Of a stretch of 30,649 nt of DNA, positions 7,656 to 15,411 are shown piece after piece. The stretch covers positions 1-30,649 of the forward strand of contig JAZLIT010000182.1 in the NCBI GenBank assembly GCA_045617525.1, written 5' to 3'. Under the pieces are notes generated by a model, which worked only from the letters and a program-made list of their open reading frames with translations, was not told where the DNA came from and ran no database searches. Position numbers and translations under genes: made by a program. Origin of the DNA: JAZLIT01 sp045617525. Lineage in GTDB: Bacteria; Bacillota; Bacilli; Bacillales_A; Planococcaceae. Every line of letters begins with the position of its first letter. Position 1 is the stretch's first letter.

Positions 7656-8840
7656 ATGACGATTTTACGTGGATTAAAAATTTTAGATTTTTCTTCAATG
7701 ATACCAGGACCATTTGCAACGATGATGTTCGCAGATTTAGGAGCAGAGGTAATTCATATTGAATCTAGCCGAAGAGTTGATATGATGCGCGTTATGCCTC
7801 CGTATGACGAAAACCGGGAATCTTATATTCATCAACATTTAAATCGTTCAAAGCAGTCGATCGCATTGAATTTAAAGACACCCGAGGCGATTGAAATAAT
7901 TAAAGCGCTAATGTCGGACTACGATATCGTGATTGAAGGCTTCCGACCGGGCGTAATGAAGCGTTTAGGACTTGATTACGATACCTTACGTGAAATTAAT
8001 CCTGCACTTATTTATTGTTCCATCACAGGCTATGGGCAGGACGGACCTTTTGCAAATCGTCCAGGGCACGATATTAATTATTTATCCGTTGCTGGTGTTC
8101 TCGACCATTCCCGTCACAAAACACAAAAGCCAGTTGCAATGGGCATTCAAATAGGCGATTTCGCAGGGGGTGCTATGCATGCAGCAGTAGGGGTGCTCGC
8201 TGCAGCATATCACCGCGAAAAAACTGGCGAAGGTCAATACATTGATGTTTCAATGACCGATGCGATATTCACAATGAATACTGTATATGGTGCACAATAT
8301 TTCGGCAGTGGTCGTGTGCCACAGCCGGAACAGGAGATTTTAAACGGCGGCACCTTTTATGATTACTACGAGACGAAAGATGGACGCTTTTTTTCAGTAG
8401 GTAGTATTGAGCCACCGTTCCGCAAGCTACTTTGTGAAGCACTCGACATTCCAGAGTTGATTGATAGTACATTTAATGGTTCGGCTTATACACAACACCG
8501 TTTTAAAGAGGCAGTTAGCGATGCCTTTATGGAGAAAACATATGAAGAGTGGATAGAAATATTTGATGTGGACTTCCAAGGCTGTGTCGAACCCGTTTTA
8601 AATTTTGAGGAAGCATGTGCGCACCCTCAAATTCAAGCGCGAAATCTAGTTGTGGATGTCCCGAAGGAAGATGGGACAACGCAAAAGCAAATTGGCACGG
8701 CCATTAAATTTAGAGATTCTGAAGCAAGTTATCACTATGTGGGGGCAAAATTAGGCGCTCATACAGAGGATATTTTATTAAAATACGGCTATAAAAAGGA
8801 AGAAATTGAGCAACTTCGCTCGAGCGGTGTACTCGATTAA
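7656..8840 (+). CDS. Family III CoA-transferase (CaiB/BaiF), alpha-methylacyl-CoA racemase-like
   Basis: A 394-residue protein of the CaiB/BaiF fold, whose members either move CoA between acids or racemise 2-methylacyl-CoA. The residues known as catalytic in M. tuberculosis alpha-methylacyl-CoA racemase (His126, Asp156, Glu241) all have counterparts: His138 in GHDINYLSVAG, Asp168 in IGDFAGGAMHA and Glu252 in VGSIEPPF. Spacing is almost identical, which favours racemase over transferase activity. The N-terminus LRGLKILDFSSMIPGPFATMMFADLGAEVI is typical. An ATG at 7650 directly abuts AAAGGGGG, so the ATG at 7656, 6 nt after that ribosome binding site, is the better start. It stands alone between its own promoter and terminator, so the acyl substrate is unknown. 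It may act in branched-chain lipid or sterol-type breakdown. Confidence 0.88.
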   Translation: MTILRGLKILDFSSMIPGPFATMMFADLGAEVIHIESSRRVDMMRVMPPYDENRESYIHQHLNRSKQSIALNLKTPEAIEIIKALMSDYDIVIEGFRPGVMKRLGLDYDTLREINPALIYCSITGYGQDGPFANRPGHDINYLSVAGVLDHSRHKTQKPVAMGIQIGDFAGGAMHAAVGVLAAAYHREKTGEGQYIDVSMTDAIFTMNTVYGAQYFGSGRVPQPEQEILNGGTFYDYYETKDGRFFSVGSIEPPFRKLLCEALDIPELIDSTFNGSAYTQHRFKEAVSDAFMEKTYEEWIEIFDVDFQGCVEPVLNFEEACAHPQIQARNLVVDVPKEDGTTQKQIGTAIKFRDSEASYHYVGAKLGAHTEDILLKYGYKKEEIEQLRSSGVLD

Positions 8841-8847
8841 TAATATG

Positions 8848-8877
8848 AAAAGGCGCTACTCGAAAGTAGCGCCTTTT
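8848..8877 (+). terminator. Terminator between convergent genes, possibly bidirectional
   Basis: A perfect 13-bp stem, AAAAGGCGCTACT (8848-8860) with its complement at 8865-8877, closed by a CGAA tetraloop and ending in TTTT. It follows the CoA-transferase stop by 7 nt. The A and T tracts are symmetric, so it may also stop the minus-strand gene ending at 8980. Confidence 0.88.
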
Positions 8878-8979
8878 ACACGGGATAACAAATACGAATA
8901 CAGTAGAAATTACGACTGCCACAACATTCGCTCACAACACCCGTAAATCTAACAATTACTAGGCTAGTAATCGAACCAT

Positions 8980-10461
8980 TTAAACCTTGTGCAGACGGTC
9001 GCTTTCTTGCTCTACATGCTCCACTAAAAAACGATGTAGCTTCCCTGTATATTGTGGTAACTCTAAATATTTTTTATATACTTCCATTAATTTCTCAAAT
9101 CCATCATATTGATCGTAGACGAATAACGTTTTTAAAATATTTGATAGATGACGTACCGTATAGGCCGTTATTTCTCCATATTCACTCGTTGGTAATTTAT
9201 ACTGTTCACGCCAATGACGAATTGCCTCCATCATCTGCTGCGGGGCATGATTTGTCACATTGGTGATATCACGTTGTACCGTTGCCTCGATTGCTGCTAG
9301 CTGCTCTTCCCCCGTCTGTCCATTTATTACTCGGTGGACAGCCACGCATGAAGCCATCTCATATTGCTTTAGAAGTGCCATCGCTTCATCGTAATGGCCA
9401 CGTTCCACAAACGCATTCAGCATTAAGTAAAATAAATATTCTAGGTAATTCTCTGTATAATTTTTCACTAACGCATCAGGCTGTGGGCGCGCTAAGCCAA
9501 GCACCGTCCCAAACTCCAAAAATAGTTCAACAGAATGCTCACTTATTCGGTCATCTTCTAATAAAAATCGCGCATAAATAAGTTGCTCCTGCACATTTCG
9601 TAGGAGCGTCGCACGCATAAAGGAAATAAACGCGAGCAGCGTCCGCTCTTTTTCTGTTAATGCAAAATTGCCGTTCGACCAAGAAGCTGTAAACTGCTCA
9701 ATACATTTTTTCAACTTGCTTATATAGCGTCGCCCACTACTATAATGATTAATAATATTAAATAAATGTAACTGCTTTAACTCAAAAGATTTTGGATTTT
9801 CATAATCTATTTCCATTACATGCTTATAAATGATGCTCGCTATGCGATTTTTAGTGCATGTCACTGCAAGTAGCTCTTTATATGTATTAAATAAATGCAC
9901 AGGTGATTCAATCTGAGCCAATTTACATTCTTTCAAAACAGAGTAAATTTTCTTCGCATACAATGTACGCCAGAAAGTCTCACACTCCGTATAAATCCCC
10001 TGCAAAATAAATTTATCCTTTACCGGAAATAGAATAATCTCAGTTAAACCGGTATGTTTCGCATCTGCCCTTATTTCTTTATCAAATACGAGTGTCAAAA
10101 AGTGATCGTACCGTAAAGTGTGATTTTGCTTTACGTATTGGAACAATCGATCCTTTCCATTTGCGGATTGGAAGAACTGTTGTAATCGCCCATTCATTTG
10201 ATCTACATCTACATTTGACTCTGCTAAATCATCCAAGAGGAATAAATTTAGGTCTCCCCAATAATTCGTCACAAGTGCTTCCACAAATTGTGCTGCACGT
10301 TCAACATCAATTAAAATCGATTGCAACGGTAACGTATTTCCCCATATTTCTTTTTCTTCAGAGGGTGCCCCTTTTTTCAATTGTAAAATCGCCTTTTCTA
10401 AGGGCTCTCCAACCTGACCCCTTGTTTCTTCATAAAGCTGTTCGTCCGACTTTAACAACAA
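8980..10461 (-). CDS. Hypothetical protein, large and alpha-helical
   Basis: A protein of about 493 residues that I do not recognise. It has no signal peptide or membrane segment, is mostly predicted helix and is rich in Leu, Glu, Tyr and Lys. The second half contains paired-helix stretches such as YLEYLFYLMLNAFVERGHYDEAMALLKQYEMA and a similar one near FVYDQYDGFEKLMEVYKKYLEL, which resemble tetratricopeptide-type helical repeats, so a scaffolding or protein-binding role is possible. No catalytic motif is visible. The longest frame starts at GTG 10470, but that codon overlaps the GGGGG of the ribosome binding site; the TTG at 10461, 8 nt after AGAAGGGGG, fits better. Terminators on both sides make it a single-gene unit. 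Confidence 0.75.
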   Translation of the reverse strand: MLLKSDEQLYEETRGQVGEPLEKAILQLKKGAPSEEKEIWGNTLPLQSILIDVERAAQFVEALVTNYWGDLNLFLLDDLAESNVDVDQMNGRLQQFFQSANGKDRLFQYVKQNHTLRYDHFLTLVFDKEIRADAKHTGLTEIILFPVKDKFILQGIYTECETFWRTLYAKKIYSVLKECKLAQIESPVHLFNTYKELLAVTCTKNRIASIIYKHVMEIDYENPKSFELKQLHLFNIINHYSSGRRYISKLKKCIEQFTASWSNGNFALTEKERTLLAFISFMRATLLRNVQEQLIYARFLLEDDRISEHSVELFLEFGTVLGLARPQPDALVKNYTENYLEYLFYLMLNAFVERGHYDEAMALLKQYEMASCVAVHRVINGQTGEEQLAAIEATVQRDITNVTNHAPQQMMEAIRHWREQYKLPTSEYGEITAYTVRHLSNILKTLFVYDQYDGFEKLMEVYKKYLELPQYTGKLHRFLVEHVEQESDRLHKV

Positions 10462-10503
10462 TTTAAGCACCCCCTTCTATAAAAGAACTTTATTTCGCAA
10501 AGA

Positions 10504-10535
10504 AAAAGGTGAGGCTTGATATTCCTGCACCTTTT
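10504..10535 (-). terminator. Terminator of the acetamidase/formamidase gene
   Basis: An 8-bp stem, AAAAGGTG (10504-10511) with CACCTTTT (10528-10535), carries an inner AGG/CCT pairing. It sits 6 nt past the stop of the minus-strand gene. The T tract on the minus side is short. Confidence 0.6.
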
Positions 10536-10540
10536 CCTTT

Positions 10541-11902
10541 TTAATCGTATTGACGTTTCACTTGCTTATAAATACGGGCTTGTTTTAACAATGATTTTGG
10601 TAAGAGCATCGTCGCTGTTACAACTCCCGGATGTCTACCAATTTCGATAGCCCCCGCGATTGTCGCACGGTTTCTCACTTCATCAATTGATAAATTAAAT
10701 AGCTTCGCTGTACGCGCTAACGCATTATCAGTTGCTATATTTAGGTTTACTCCAGTACCTACTATAGACACCGGCCAGCTATCCTCAATTGATTTCACAC
10801 CATAGTCTTCAGCTAAGTCACGTGCAATTTTCTTTTCTTCTTTTGTAAATGGCTTCGCTGTATACGGTAGATCCTCTTCATTTGGTAAAAGAATCGGCCC
10901 CTCTAGCTGCGCCTTTTTAATAACACTTACCTCTAGCTGTACAATGCCCGACACATCTGTTGTATGCCCAGCAATTTCACCATCACCCTGCATGGCATGC
11001 ATATCACCTAGATATAGCCCGCCACCTGGAACTTTAACCGGACAAATAAGCACCGCGCCCTGGCGAACACGGTTAATGTCCATATGGCCGTCCGTACGAT
11101 GAAGCTTTAGCTCATCCTCCGTCATTGTAAACTCATGTGGCGCATCAACTAAAAATGCACCAAAGTCACCTGCATTATGTGAATCTGGCATTGCTTTTGA
11201 TGGTACTGTACCTAGCTGCCCTAAAAATGGACGCATTCTTGCCATAACCCCGATTAAATCCGTTGGTGCATAAGCAACAACTGGATTTTGAATTGAATTG
11301 TCTGGTGTGCGCATATATTCCGTTGCATTTAACGCGATTCTACGAGCTGCCTCGCGTCCAACCGTTAAACCTATTTTTCCATTATCATCAAACGTCATTG
11401 TATAGCCATTTGTCAGTTTGAACGGTGCCGTATTTGTGTCGCATGTTTTACAACGAATTGCCTCAGAACCGATGCCACGTACCTCTGTTTGAGGATGAAG
11501 CTTGCCACAGCCTGGGCATTTCACCTTCACAAATGGATCTCCTATAAAACGGTCCACAATCGCTTCATCTGTTCCTGAAGAAGTTGCAAGTGATGTTACC
11601 TGAATCGACTTAATTTTAACGACAAGTGCATCGCCAACCTCTGCACCATCAATATAAACTGGCTTCGTGACCTCATGACCACCACGAATTTCTGGTGTTA
11701 ACATCGGCCCCCAACAACCTGGAGCGGTATTGGCAATAATTGTTCCACCGTCTTTTAATGGTCCCAACATTGAGCCCATAGGATCCAAAATGCCATCCGT
11801 AAATTCATTCACAAAAAGAGTTTCAATTGGTGTAGGTCCTATTTCTTTCTCAATTTCAACTTCATTCACTTCTCTAACCGCCAGTAATTGTTGTTCAGTC
11901 AT
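10541..11902 (-). CDS. Acetamidase/formamidase (FmdA/AmdA) family protein with a four-cysteine insert
   Basis: A 453-residue protein of the acetamidase/formamidase family, which hydrolyses short amides to ammonia and the acid. The family core is visible as GPLKDGGTIIANTAPGCWGPML and the conserved GDMHAMQGDGEIAG at about 299-312, followed by VQLEVSVI. Residues 129-154 hold two cysteine pairs, CPGC and CKTC, spaced like a zinc ribbon, an insert in the N-terminal half that may be structural. The longest frame begins with GTG at 11911, which overlaps AAAGAGG; the in-frame ATG at 11902, 8 nt after it, is the better start. It is monocistronic, with a promoter at 11938-11966 and its own terminator, and no amide transporter or urease genes nearby. 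The actual amide is unknown. Confidence 0.88.
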   Translation of the reverse strand: MTEQQLLAVREVNEVEIEKEIGPTPIETLFVNEFTDGILDPMGSMLGPLKDGGTIIANTAPGCWGPMLTPEIRGGHEVTKPVYIDGAEVGDALVVKIKSIQVTSLATSSGTDEAIVDRFIGDPFVKVKCPGCGKLHPQTEVRGIGSEAIRCKTCDTNTAPFKLTNGYTMTFDDNGKIGLTVGREAARRIALNATEYMRTPDNSIQNPVVAYAPTDLIGVMARMRPFLGQLGTVPSKAMPDSHNAGDFGAFLVDAPHEFTMTEDELKLHRTDGHMDINRVRQGAVLICPVKVPGGGLYLGDMHAMQGDGEIAGHTTDVSGIVQLEVSVIKKAQLEGPILLPNEEDLPYTAKPFTKEEKKIARDLAEDYGVKSIEDSWPVSIVGTGVNLNIATDNALARTAKLFNLSIDEVRNRATIAGAIEIGRHPGVVTATMLLPKSLLKQARIYKQVKRQYD

Positions 11903-11937
11903 CGTTTGCACCTCTTTATTTTAATTTTCTTACTCTT

Positions 11938-11966
11938 ATTATAGGTAAATATAGGAAACAAAACAA
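11938..11966 (-). promoter_or_regulatory. Promoter of the acetamidase/formamidase gene
   Basis: On the minus strand TTGTTT (11966-11961), 17 bp, then a perfect TATAAT (11943-11938), about 35 nt before the ATG. The -35 matches the consensus only in TTG. Confidence 0.5.
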
Positions 11967-12055
11967 GCAAGTTCAAACTTAGGTGAGTTAAGGTGATTAA
12001 GCTATGAATAAATAGAAGAATCGTTTTATGTATAGAGTAGGCCTCTTAAAATGGA

Positions 12056-12090
12056 AAAGGGCTATGAAATTGTCTATTTCACAGCCCCTT
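12056..12090 (-). terminator. Terminator of the 199-residue hypothetical gene
   Basis: GGGCTATGAAAT (12059-12070) pairs with ATTTCACAGCCC (12076-12087), 11 of 12 pairs with a 5-nt loop, continued by A/T pairs. It starts 16 nt after the stop of the minus gene, and the minus strand then reads TTTTCC and more T. Confidence 0.75.
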
Positions 12091-12105
12091 TATTTGCACT
12101 ATAAA

Positions 12106-12705
12106 TTATTGATCCTTCTCCATAAACTTAGCCTCAAACTTTAATTGCTCAAGCAGCTCCCTCTTATCAGTTGCTTTAAACTCATGGAGCTCCACTTCAA
12201 ATTCATATACGACTTGCCGAAGTAATTGGATGGATTCATGAACTATTTCAGGTTCAATCCCTCCTATTTTCTCACTTGCTGTGGACAAAACTTGGCGAAT
12301 ATTGCGCACCGTTTCCTCATACTTAATTACACTATTAAAATGCGTAGCCTCTTCATTTAGCTCTTTTAGCATTTCTATCATTTTTAGTAATTCATTTTGA
12401 ATAAAAAGGATAGCTGGACTTGAATACAATGCAATAAATTCCGTATAGGATGCACGCCAATGACTTATTCGCCCACTTCGCTTCACTAATTCAACTGATT
12501 GAAGGCCGGATGCCCTACGCATTTCATGAACAGGTTCATTTGATACTGTTTTAAATTTTATAGTTGTTTTAAAAAAGGACTCCTTGTAGTCATAGTCTTG
12601 TGGGTGAACAGTGGGCATGATTATTTTATAAATGCCCTCTAAATCGTTTATTATCGGAAAGTTGGCTGCCTCATTTTTTTCAAATAAGCGCTTAAAAAAG
12701 CTCAT
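12106..12705 (-). CDS. Hypothetical protein, 199 residues, helical
   Basis: Not recognised. The N-terminus MSFFKRLFEKNEA is a short amphipathic basic helix that could touch the membrane. Residues about 20-95 are mixed, with an IMPTVHPQDYDYKESFFKT segment. Residues about 100-195 are long charged helices (FIQNELLKMIEMLKELNEEA and VVYEFEVELHEFKATDKREL) likely to form a coiled coil or helical bundle. It has no signal peptide, cysteine or catalytic motif. ATG with AAAGGGTG about 9 nt upstream, and its own terminator. The 487-bp stretch to its right holds no supported gene. Confidence 0.72.
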   Translation of the reverse strand: MSFFKRLFEKNEAANFPIINDLEGIYKIIMPTVHPQDYDYKESFFKTTIKFKTVSNEPVHEMRRASGLQSVELVKRSGRISHWRASYTEFIALYSSPAILFIQNELLKMIEMLKELNEEATHFNSVIKYEETVRNIRQVLSTASEKIGGIEPEIVHESIQLLRQVVYEFEVELHEFKATDKRELLEQLKFEAKFMEKDQ

Positions 12706-13192
12706 GACATAACACCCTTTCTTCTATAAGTATTGATACTAAAAAGAGGAGGCCTCGTAAGTTGTGGTCGGTCGATAAAGGAAACTCCCCATTTGTACAA
12801 TCTTTTGAATTATACTAGATTCCAAAGTTTATTCCTCATTTATCTTTGAATAATTGTTTTGTAATTCTAATAGAAAAATCTACTTCCTAAACTATTCTAT
12901 TCAAAAAGTACATTTCCCTTTTTTCCATAAATCTGTTGCTTAAGGCAGTAACGAATTTGAACAGTTATCTTGCATTGTAGAAAGGGATGAAACATTTTTT
13001 TGAGATTCATTAAACGGGCATCAATTTACAGATCGAAAAGCTAAAAAACGCGAAAAAAGATTATAAATTACAGAGGGAAAATAGTTAACATCATTGAGCG
13101 TTTATATCCTTTATTTTGATAAATATGGAAATTATTTTTTTTAATATTTTATACTAGATGGAATAGCTTGTATTAGGAGAGGAGATAAAAAG
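12706..13192. other. Gene-free stretch between divergent genes, with a possible decayed short ORF
   Basis: The stretch is AT-rich. It must hold the promoters for the minus gene at 12705 and the plus gene at 13193; TATACT at 13150 is a possible -10 for the latter, but without a good -35. From an ATG at 12987 preceded by AAAGGG, a frame of eight codons ends in TAA at 13011; the same frame then stays open for 24 codons (to 13088) with a coiled-coil-like Lys/Glu-rich composition. This may be a broken small gene or chance. Confidence 0.3.
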
Positions 13193-13717
13193 ATGATTGA
13201 ATTACGAAAAATAGACGGGGATAACATAGATGAAGTAATAGCGCTTGATGTTGAAGAAAACCAGAAAGAATTTATATTAGAAACGACTAACCTTAGATGC
13301 TTCGCAGACGCTCATATGTTGAATACAGATGGTATACCAGCTTCTCCATTAGCTATTTATGCGAATAATACTATGGTTGGTTTTTTGATGTATATTTATG
13401 ATACGACGGACCATGAATCATTTCAAAATGAAGTTTATTACGGGAAAAAGGCCTACTTCATTTGGCATTTTATGATTGATAAGCGTTATCAGGGGAAAGG
13501 ATATGGCAAGCTTGCCTTTGAAAAAATGTTGGCGGATATTGAAAATCTCCCATATGGGGAATCACAATATGTAGACCTCTTTTATGATAAAAATAATGTC
13601 ATAGCTAAAGAATTATACGCTTCATTCGGTTTTGTAGAAACAGGCATCATTCAGGATAATTCGGTGCATGCGATTAGAAATCTAGCCGGGAAAATAACAG
13701 AAGCCGTAGTAGAATAG
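13193..13717 (+). CDS. GNAT-family N-acetyltransferase, possibly a polyamine acetyltransferase
   Basis: A 174-residue acetyl-CoA-dependent acetyltransferase. The acetyl-CoA pyrophosphate loop is R-Y-Q-G-K-G-Y-G at 98-105, after the strand YFIWHFMIDK and before the helix KLAFEKML. The C-terminal motif B, VIAKELYASFGFVETG, is also present. The order FMIDKRYQGKGYGK and the FYDKNN..A..LY..FGF pattern resemble BltD-type spermine/spermidine acetyltransferases, but the substrate is inference. ATG with AGGAG 8 nt upstream. No operon partner is seen: the next gene, the rhomboid protease, is 173 nt away with no clear terminator between. Confidence 0.88.
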   Translation: MIELRKIDGDNIDEVIALDVEENQKEFILETTNLRCFADAHMLNTDGIPASPLAIYANNTMVGFLMYIYDTTDHESFQNEVYYGKKAYFIWHFMIDKRYQGKGYGKLAFEKMLADIENLPYGESQYVDLFYDKNNVIAKELYASFGFVETGIIQDNSVHAIRNLAGKITEAVVE

Positions 13718-13890
13718 GATCTCTCAGAAAGAAATGTAAGCTATCACGGCTTGACCTATAATAAACACAAATATCCAGAAGAAACACTGATTTTGTTAGC
13801 TCTGTTCTAGCAAAAATAGGGGTACTGTCAGATAAATGCGTATTACAACGTTAATATATAAATATAATAATTCAGGGGCTGATTTTACAT

Positions 13891-14511
13891 ATGAGAAAAA
13901 GATATAAAAATATCTTAATATTCTTAGGTGCTGTTTATATTACTTATTTTATTTTTTCCAATATTAAACATTTTATTACGCACCCAGTTACACTAACATT
14001 AATGTGTATTTATGCACTTATTTATTTTACTGATGTACTAATATTACAAGGTAAATTGTCTGAATGGGGAACTGGAAAGAGTTTTAATAATATGAGTAAA
14101 ACTGAATGGTACAGACTTGGGACATCTTCATTTTTTCATATGAATTTATTGCATATGATGGGAAACCTTTTCGCAGTAAGCTTCGTAGGTGCTTATTTAG
14201 AAGTCAAAATTGGTAGTGGTTTATTTCTACTTATTTATATGTTCGGAAACCTTTTAGTCTCCTTCTTATCTTCTGTATTTTTTTCATTTACAAATGGAAC
14301 AGGAGCTTCGCCGGGCATATTTGCTTTAATTAGTTGTATTTTTTACTTGTATATAAAGGAACCTGAGTTAGTCGATTTAAATTTTGGTACTTATCAAACA
14401 AATTACATAATTCTTTATGCAACTTTAGGAAACTTAATAGGTTTTAGCGGAGCGATTTCTCATATTCTAGGCTTTGTGATTGGAATACTTATAAGTATAT
14501 TATTGTTTTAG
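13891..14511 (+). CDS. Rhomboid-family intramembrane serine protease
   Basis: A 206-residue protein with about six membrane helices. Rhomboids cut transmembrane helices with a Ser-His dyad inside the membrane. Ser140 lies in N-G-T-G-A-S-P-G-I-F and His191 in GAISHILGFVIGI, so both catalytic residues are kept. The HMNLLHMMGN motif (residues 83-92, the H-x4-H-x3-N signature of helix 2) and the YLE after it are also present. The usual GASG is GASP here, a proline directly after the nucleophile. The ATG is preceded by AGGGG at an unusually long 12 nt. No partner gene indicates a substrate. Confidence 0.85.
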   Translation: MRKRYKNILIFLGAVYITYFIFSNIKHFITHPVTLTLMCIYALIYFTDVLILQGKLSEWGTGKSFNNMSKTEWYRLGTSSFFHMNLLHMMGNLFAVSFVGAYLEVKIGSGLFLLIYMFGNLLVSFLSSVFFSFTNGTGASPGIFALISCIFYLYIKEPELVDLNFGTYQTNYIILYATLGNLIGFSGAISHILGFVIGILISILLF

Positions 14512-14626
14512 TGTTAGGTGTTTTATGTTGTCTTATGAAATTAGGTCAGTCCAAAGGCCTCCTATTTTACTGAAAGTTTCTCTTTATTAATACCAAATGA
14601 ATTTGGGTAGTGAATATATAATATTT

Positions 14627-15001
14627 CTAATACTTTTTTGCATAATACACCATGTTTAAAAAGACAGTAGAAATATATAAGGTCATGAAAAGTGATAGGA
14701 CGTGAAAGGCAGCAAGATCTATACTTGAGGCAGGATTGAAGATGGTCATTAGGATAACGGCAAAACCAATACCCCAAAAATAACTTATATATACGGCACG
14801 TTCTCGGATTTTTTGCGCTCTTTCATCTTTTGCAGCAAAGTGGGGTGCTAAATAGGCTAAACAAAACGCCATAATAGTTACAGCAACAGCCATTAATGCT
14901 TCTGGAAACTTTCCTGAAAAAATATAAGCCCCATTAATGAAAATAGCATTTAACAGCATAATACAACCAATAATTAAAAAGATTACCCTTTTATTGTTCA
15001 T
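14627..15001 (-). CDS. Small membrane protein paired with an XRE regulator (DUF2178/DUF3796-like)
   Basis: A 124-residue protein with four predicted membrane helices (about 5-27, 33-52, 70-88 and 96-118). Between helices 2 and 3 is a charged cytoplasmic segment with KDERAQKIRERA, similar to the DER...I..KA motif of small membrane proteins that travel with XRE regulators. It overlaps the regulator's stop by 4 nt (14998-15001), so the two are translationally coupled. The role of such pairs is not established; signalling or stress sensing is a guess. The family call is by eye. Confidence 0.75.
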   Translation of the reverse strand: MNNKRVIFLIIGCIMLLNAIFINGAYIFSGKFPEALMAVAVTIMAFCLAYLAPHFAAKDERAQKIRERAVYISYFWGIGFAVILMTIFNPASSIDLAAFHVLSLFMTLYISTVFLNMVYYAKKY

Positions 15002-15201
15002 CGATTTTCCTCCTCATAAATAAAAATATCTTCAATTTTGCATTTAAAAAGAAGTGCTAATTTAAATGCAAGCGTAATCGAAGGATTATATCGCCCCTTT
15101 TCCAAAGAAATAATGGTTTGCCTAGAGACACCTAACTTTTCAGCCAGGACATCTTGAGAAAAATCATTCCTCGCACGTAAATCCTTAATATTATTTTTCA
15201 T
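14998..15201 (-). CDS. XRE/Cro-type helix-turn-helix regulator
   Basis: A 67-residue one-domain regulator of the Cro/C1 type. The helix-turn-helix is VLAEKLGVSRQTIISLEKGR at about 19-38, followed by YNPSITLAFKLALLFKCKIEDIF, the standard end of this small family (similar to B. subtilis YgzD or YozG). ATG with AGGTG 5 nt upstream. The gene sits 14 nt from a 40-bp palindrome at 15216-15255, which almost certainly is its own operator. It co-occurs and overlaps with the membrane protein at 14627-15001. Confidence 0.9.
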   Translation of the reverse strand: MKNNIKDLRARNDFSQDVLAEKLGVSRQTIISLEKGRYNPSITLAFKLALLFKCKIEDIFIYEEENR

Positions 15202-15215
15202 TTCTTCACCTACCT

Positions 15216-15255
15216 AAAAGTAAAGTAAACTTTACGTAAAGTTAACTTTACTTTT
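15216..15255. promoter_or_regulatory. 40-bp near-perfect palindromic operator of the XRE regulator
   Basis: Two 16-bp sites of the form GTAAAG-N4-CTTTAC lie side by side at 15220-15235 and 15236-15251, with AAAA and TTTT flanks. The whole 40 bp, centred between 15235 and 15236, is a palindrome with one mismatch per 20-base arm. It ends about 14 nt before the start codon, so it covers the promoter or transcription start of the XRE/membrane-protein pair. Confidence 0.8.
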
Positions 15256-15343
15256 GTTGTTTAAAATTGTCAATTAAAATTATCTGAAATATAAGTAAAA
15301 TTAAAACGGCACGAAAATCAACTTGAGTGACCCCAAGTTGAAT

Positions 15344-15376
15344 TAGAAAAAGGAACCCCAAAAAATGAGGTTCCCC
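15344..15376 (-). terminator. Terminator of the Gfo/Idh/MocA gene
   Basis: GGAACC (15352-15357) pairs with GGTTCC (15369-15374), followed on the minus strand by TTTTTCT. A second 7-bp hairpin, CAACTTG/CAAGTTG (15319-15325 with 15334-15340), lies just beyond it. Confidence 0.65.
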
Positions 15377-15411
15377 TAATCTAGAATTAACATTTAAATT
15401 TAACAGAGCAA

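Noticed and set aside
10092..10466. 124-residue plus-strand ORF
   Set aside because: Antisense to the hypothetical gene at 8980-10461; His/Leu/Pro-rich shadow composition and no start signal.
14562..14777. 71-residue minus-strand ORF
   Set aside because: It overlaps the membrane protein at 14627-15001 in another frame and has no ribosome binding site.
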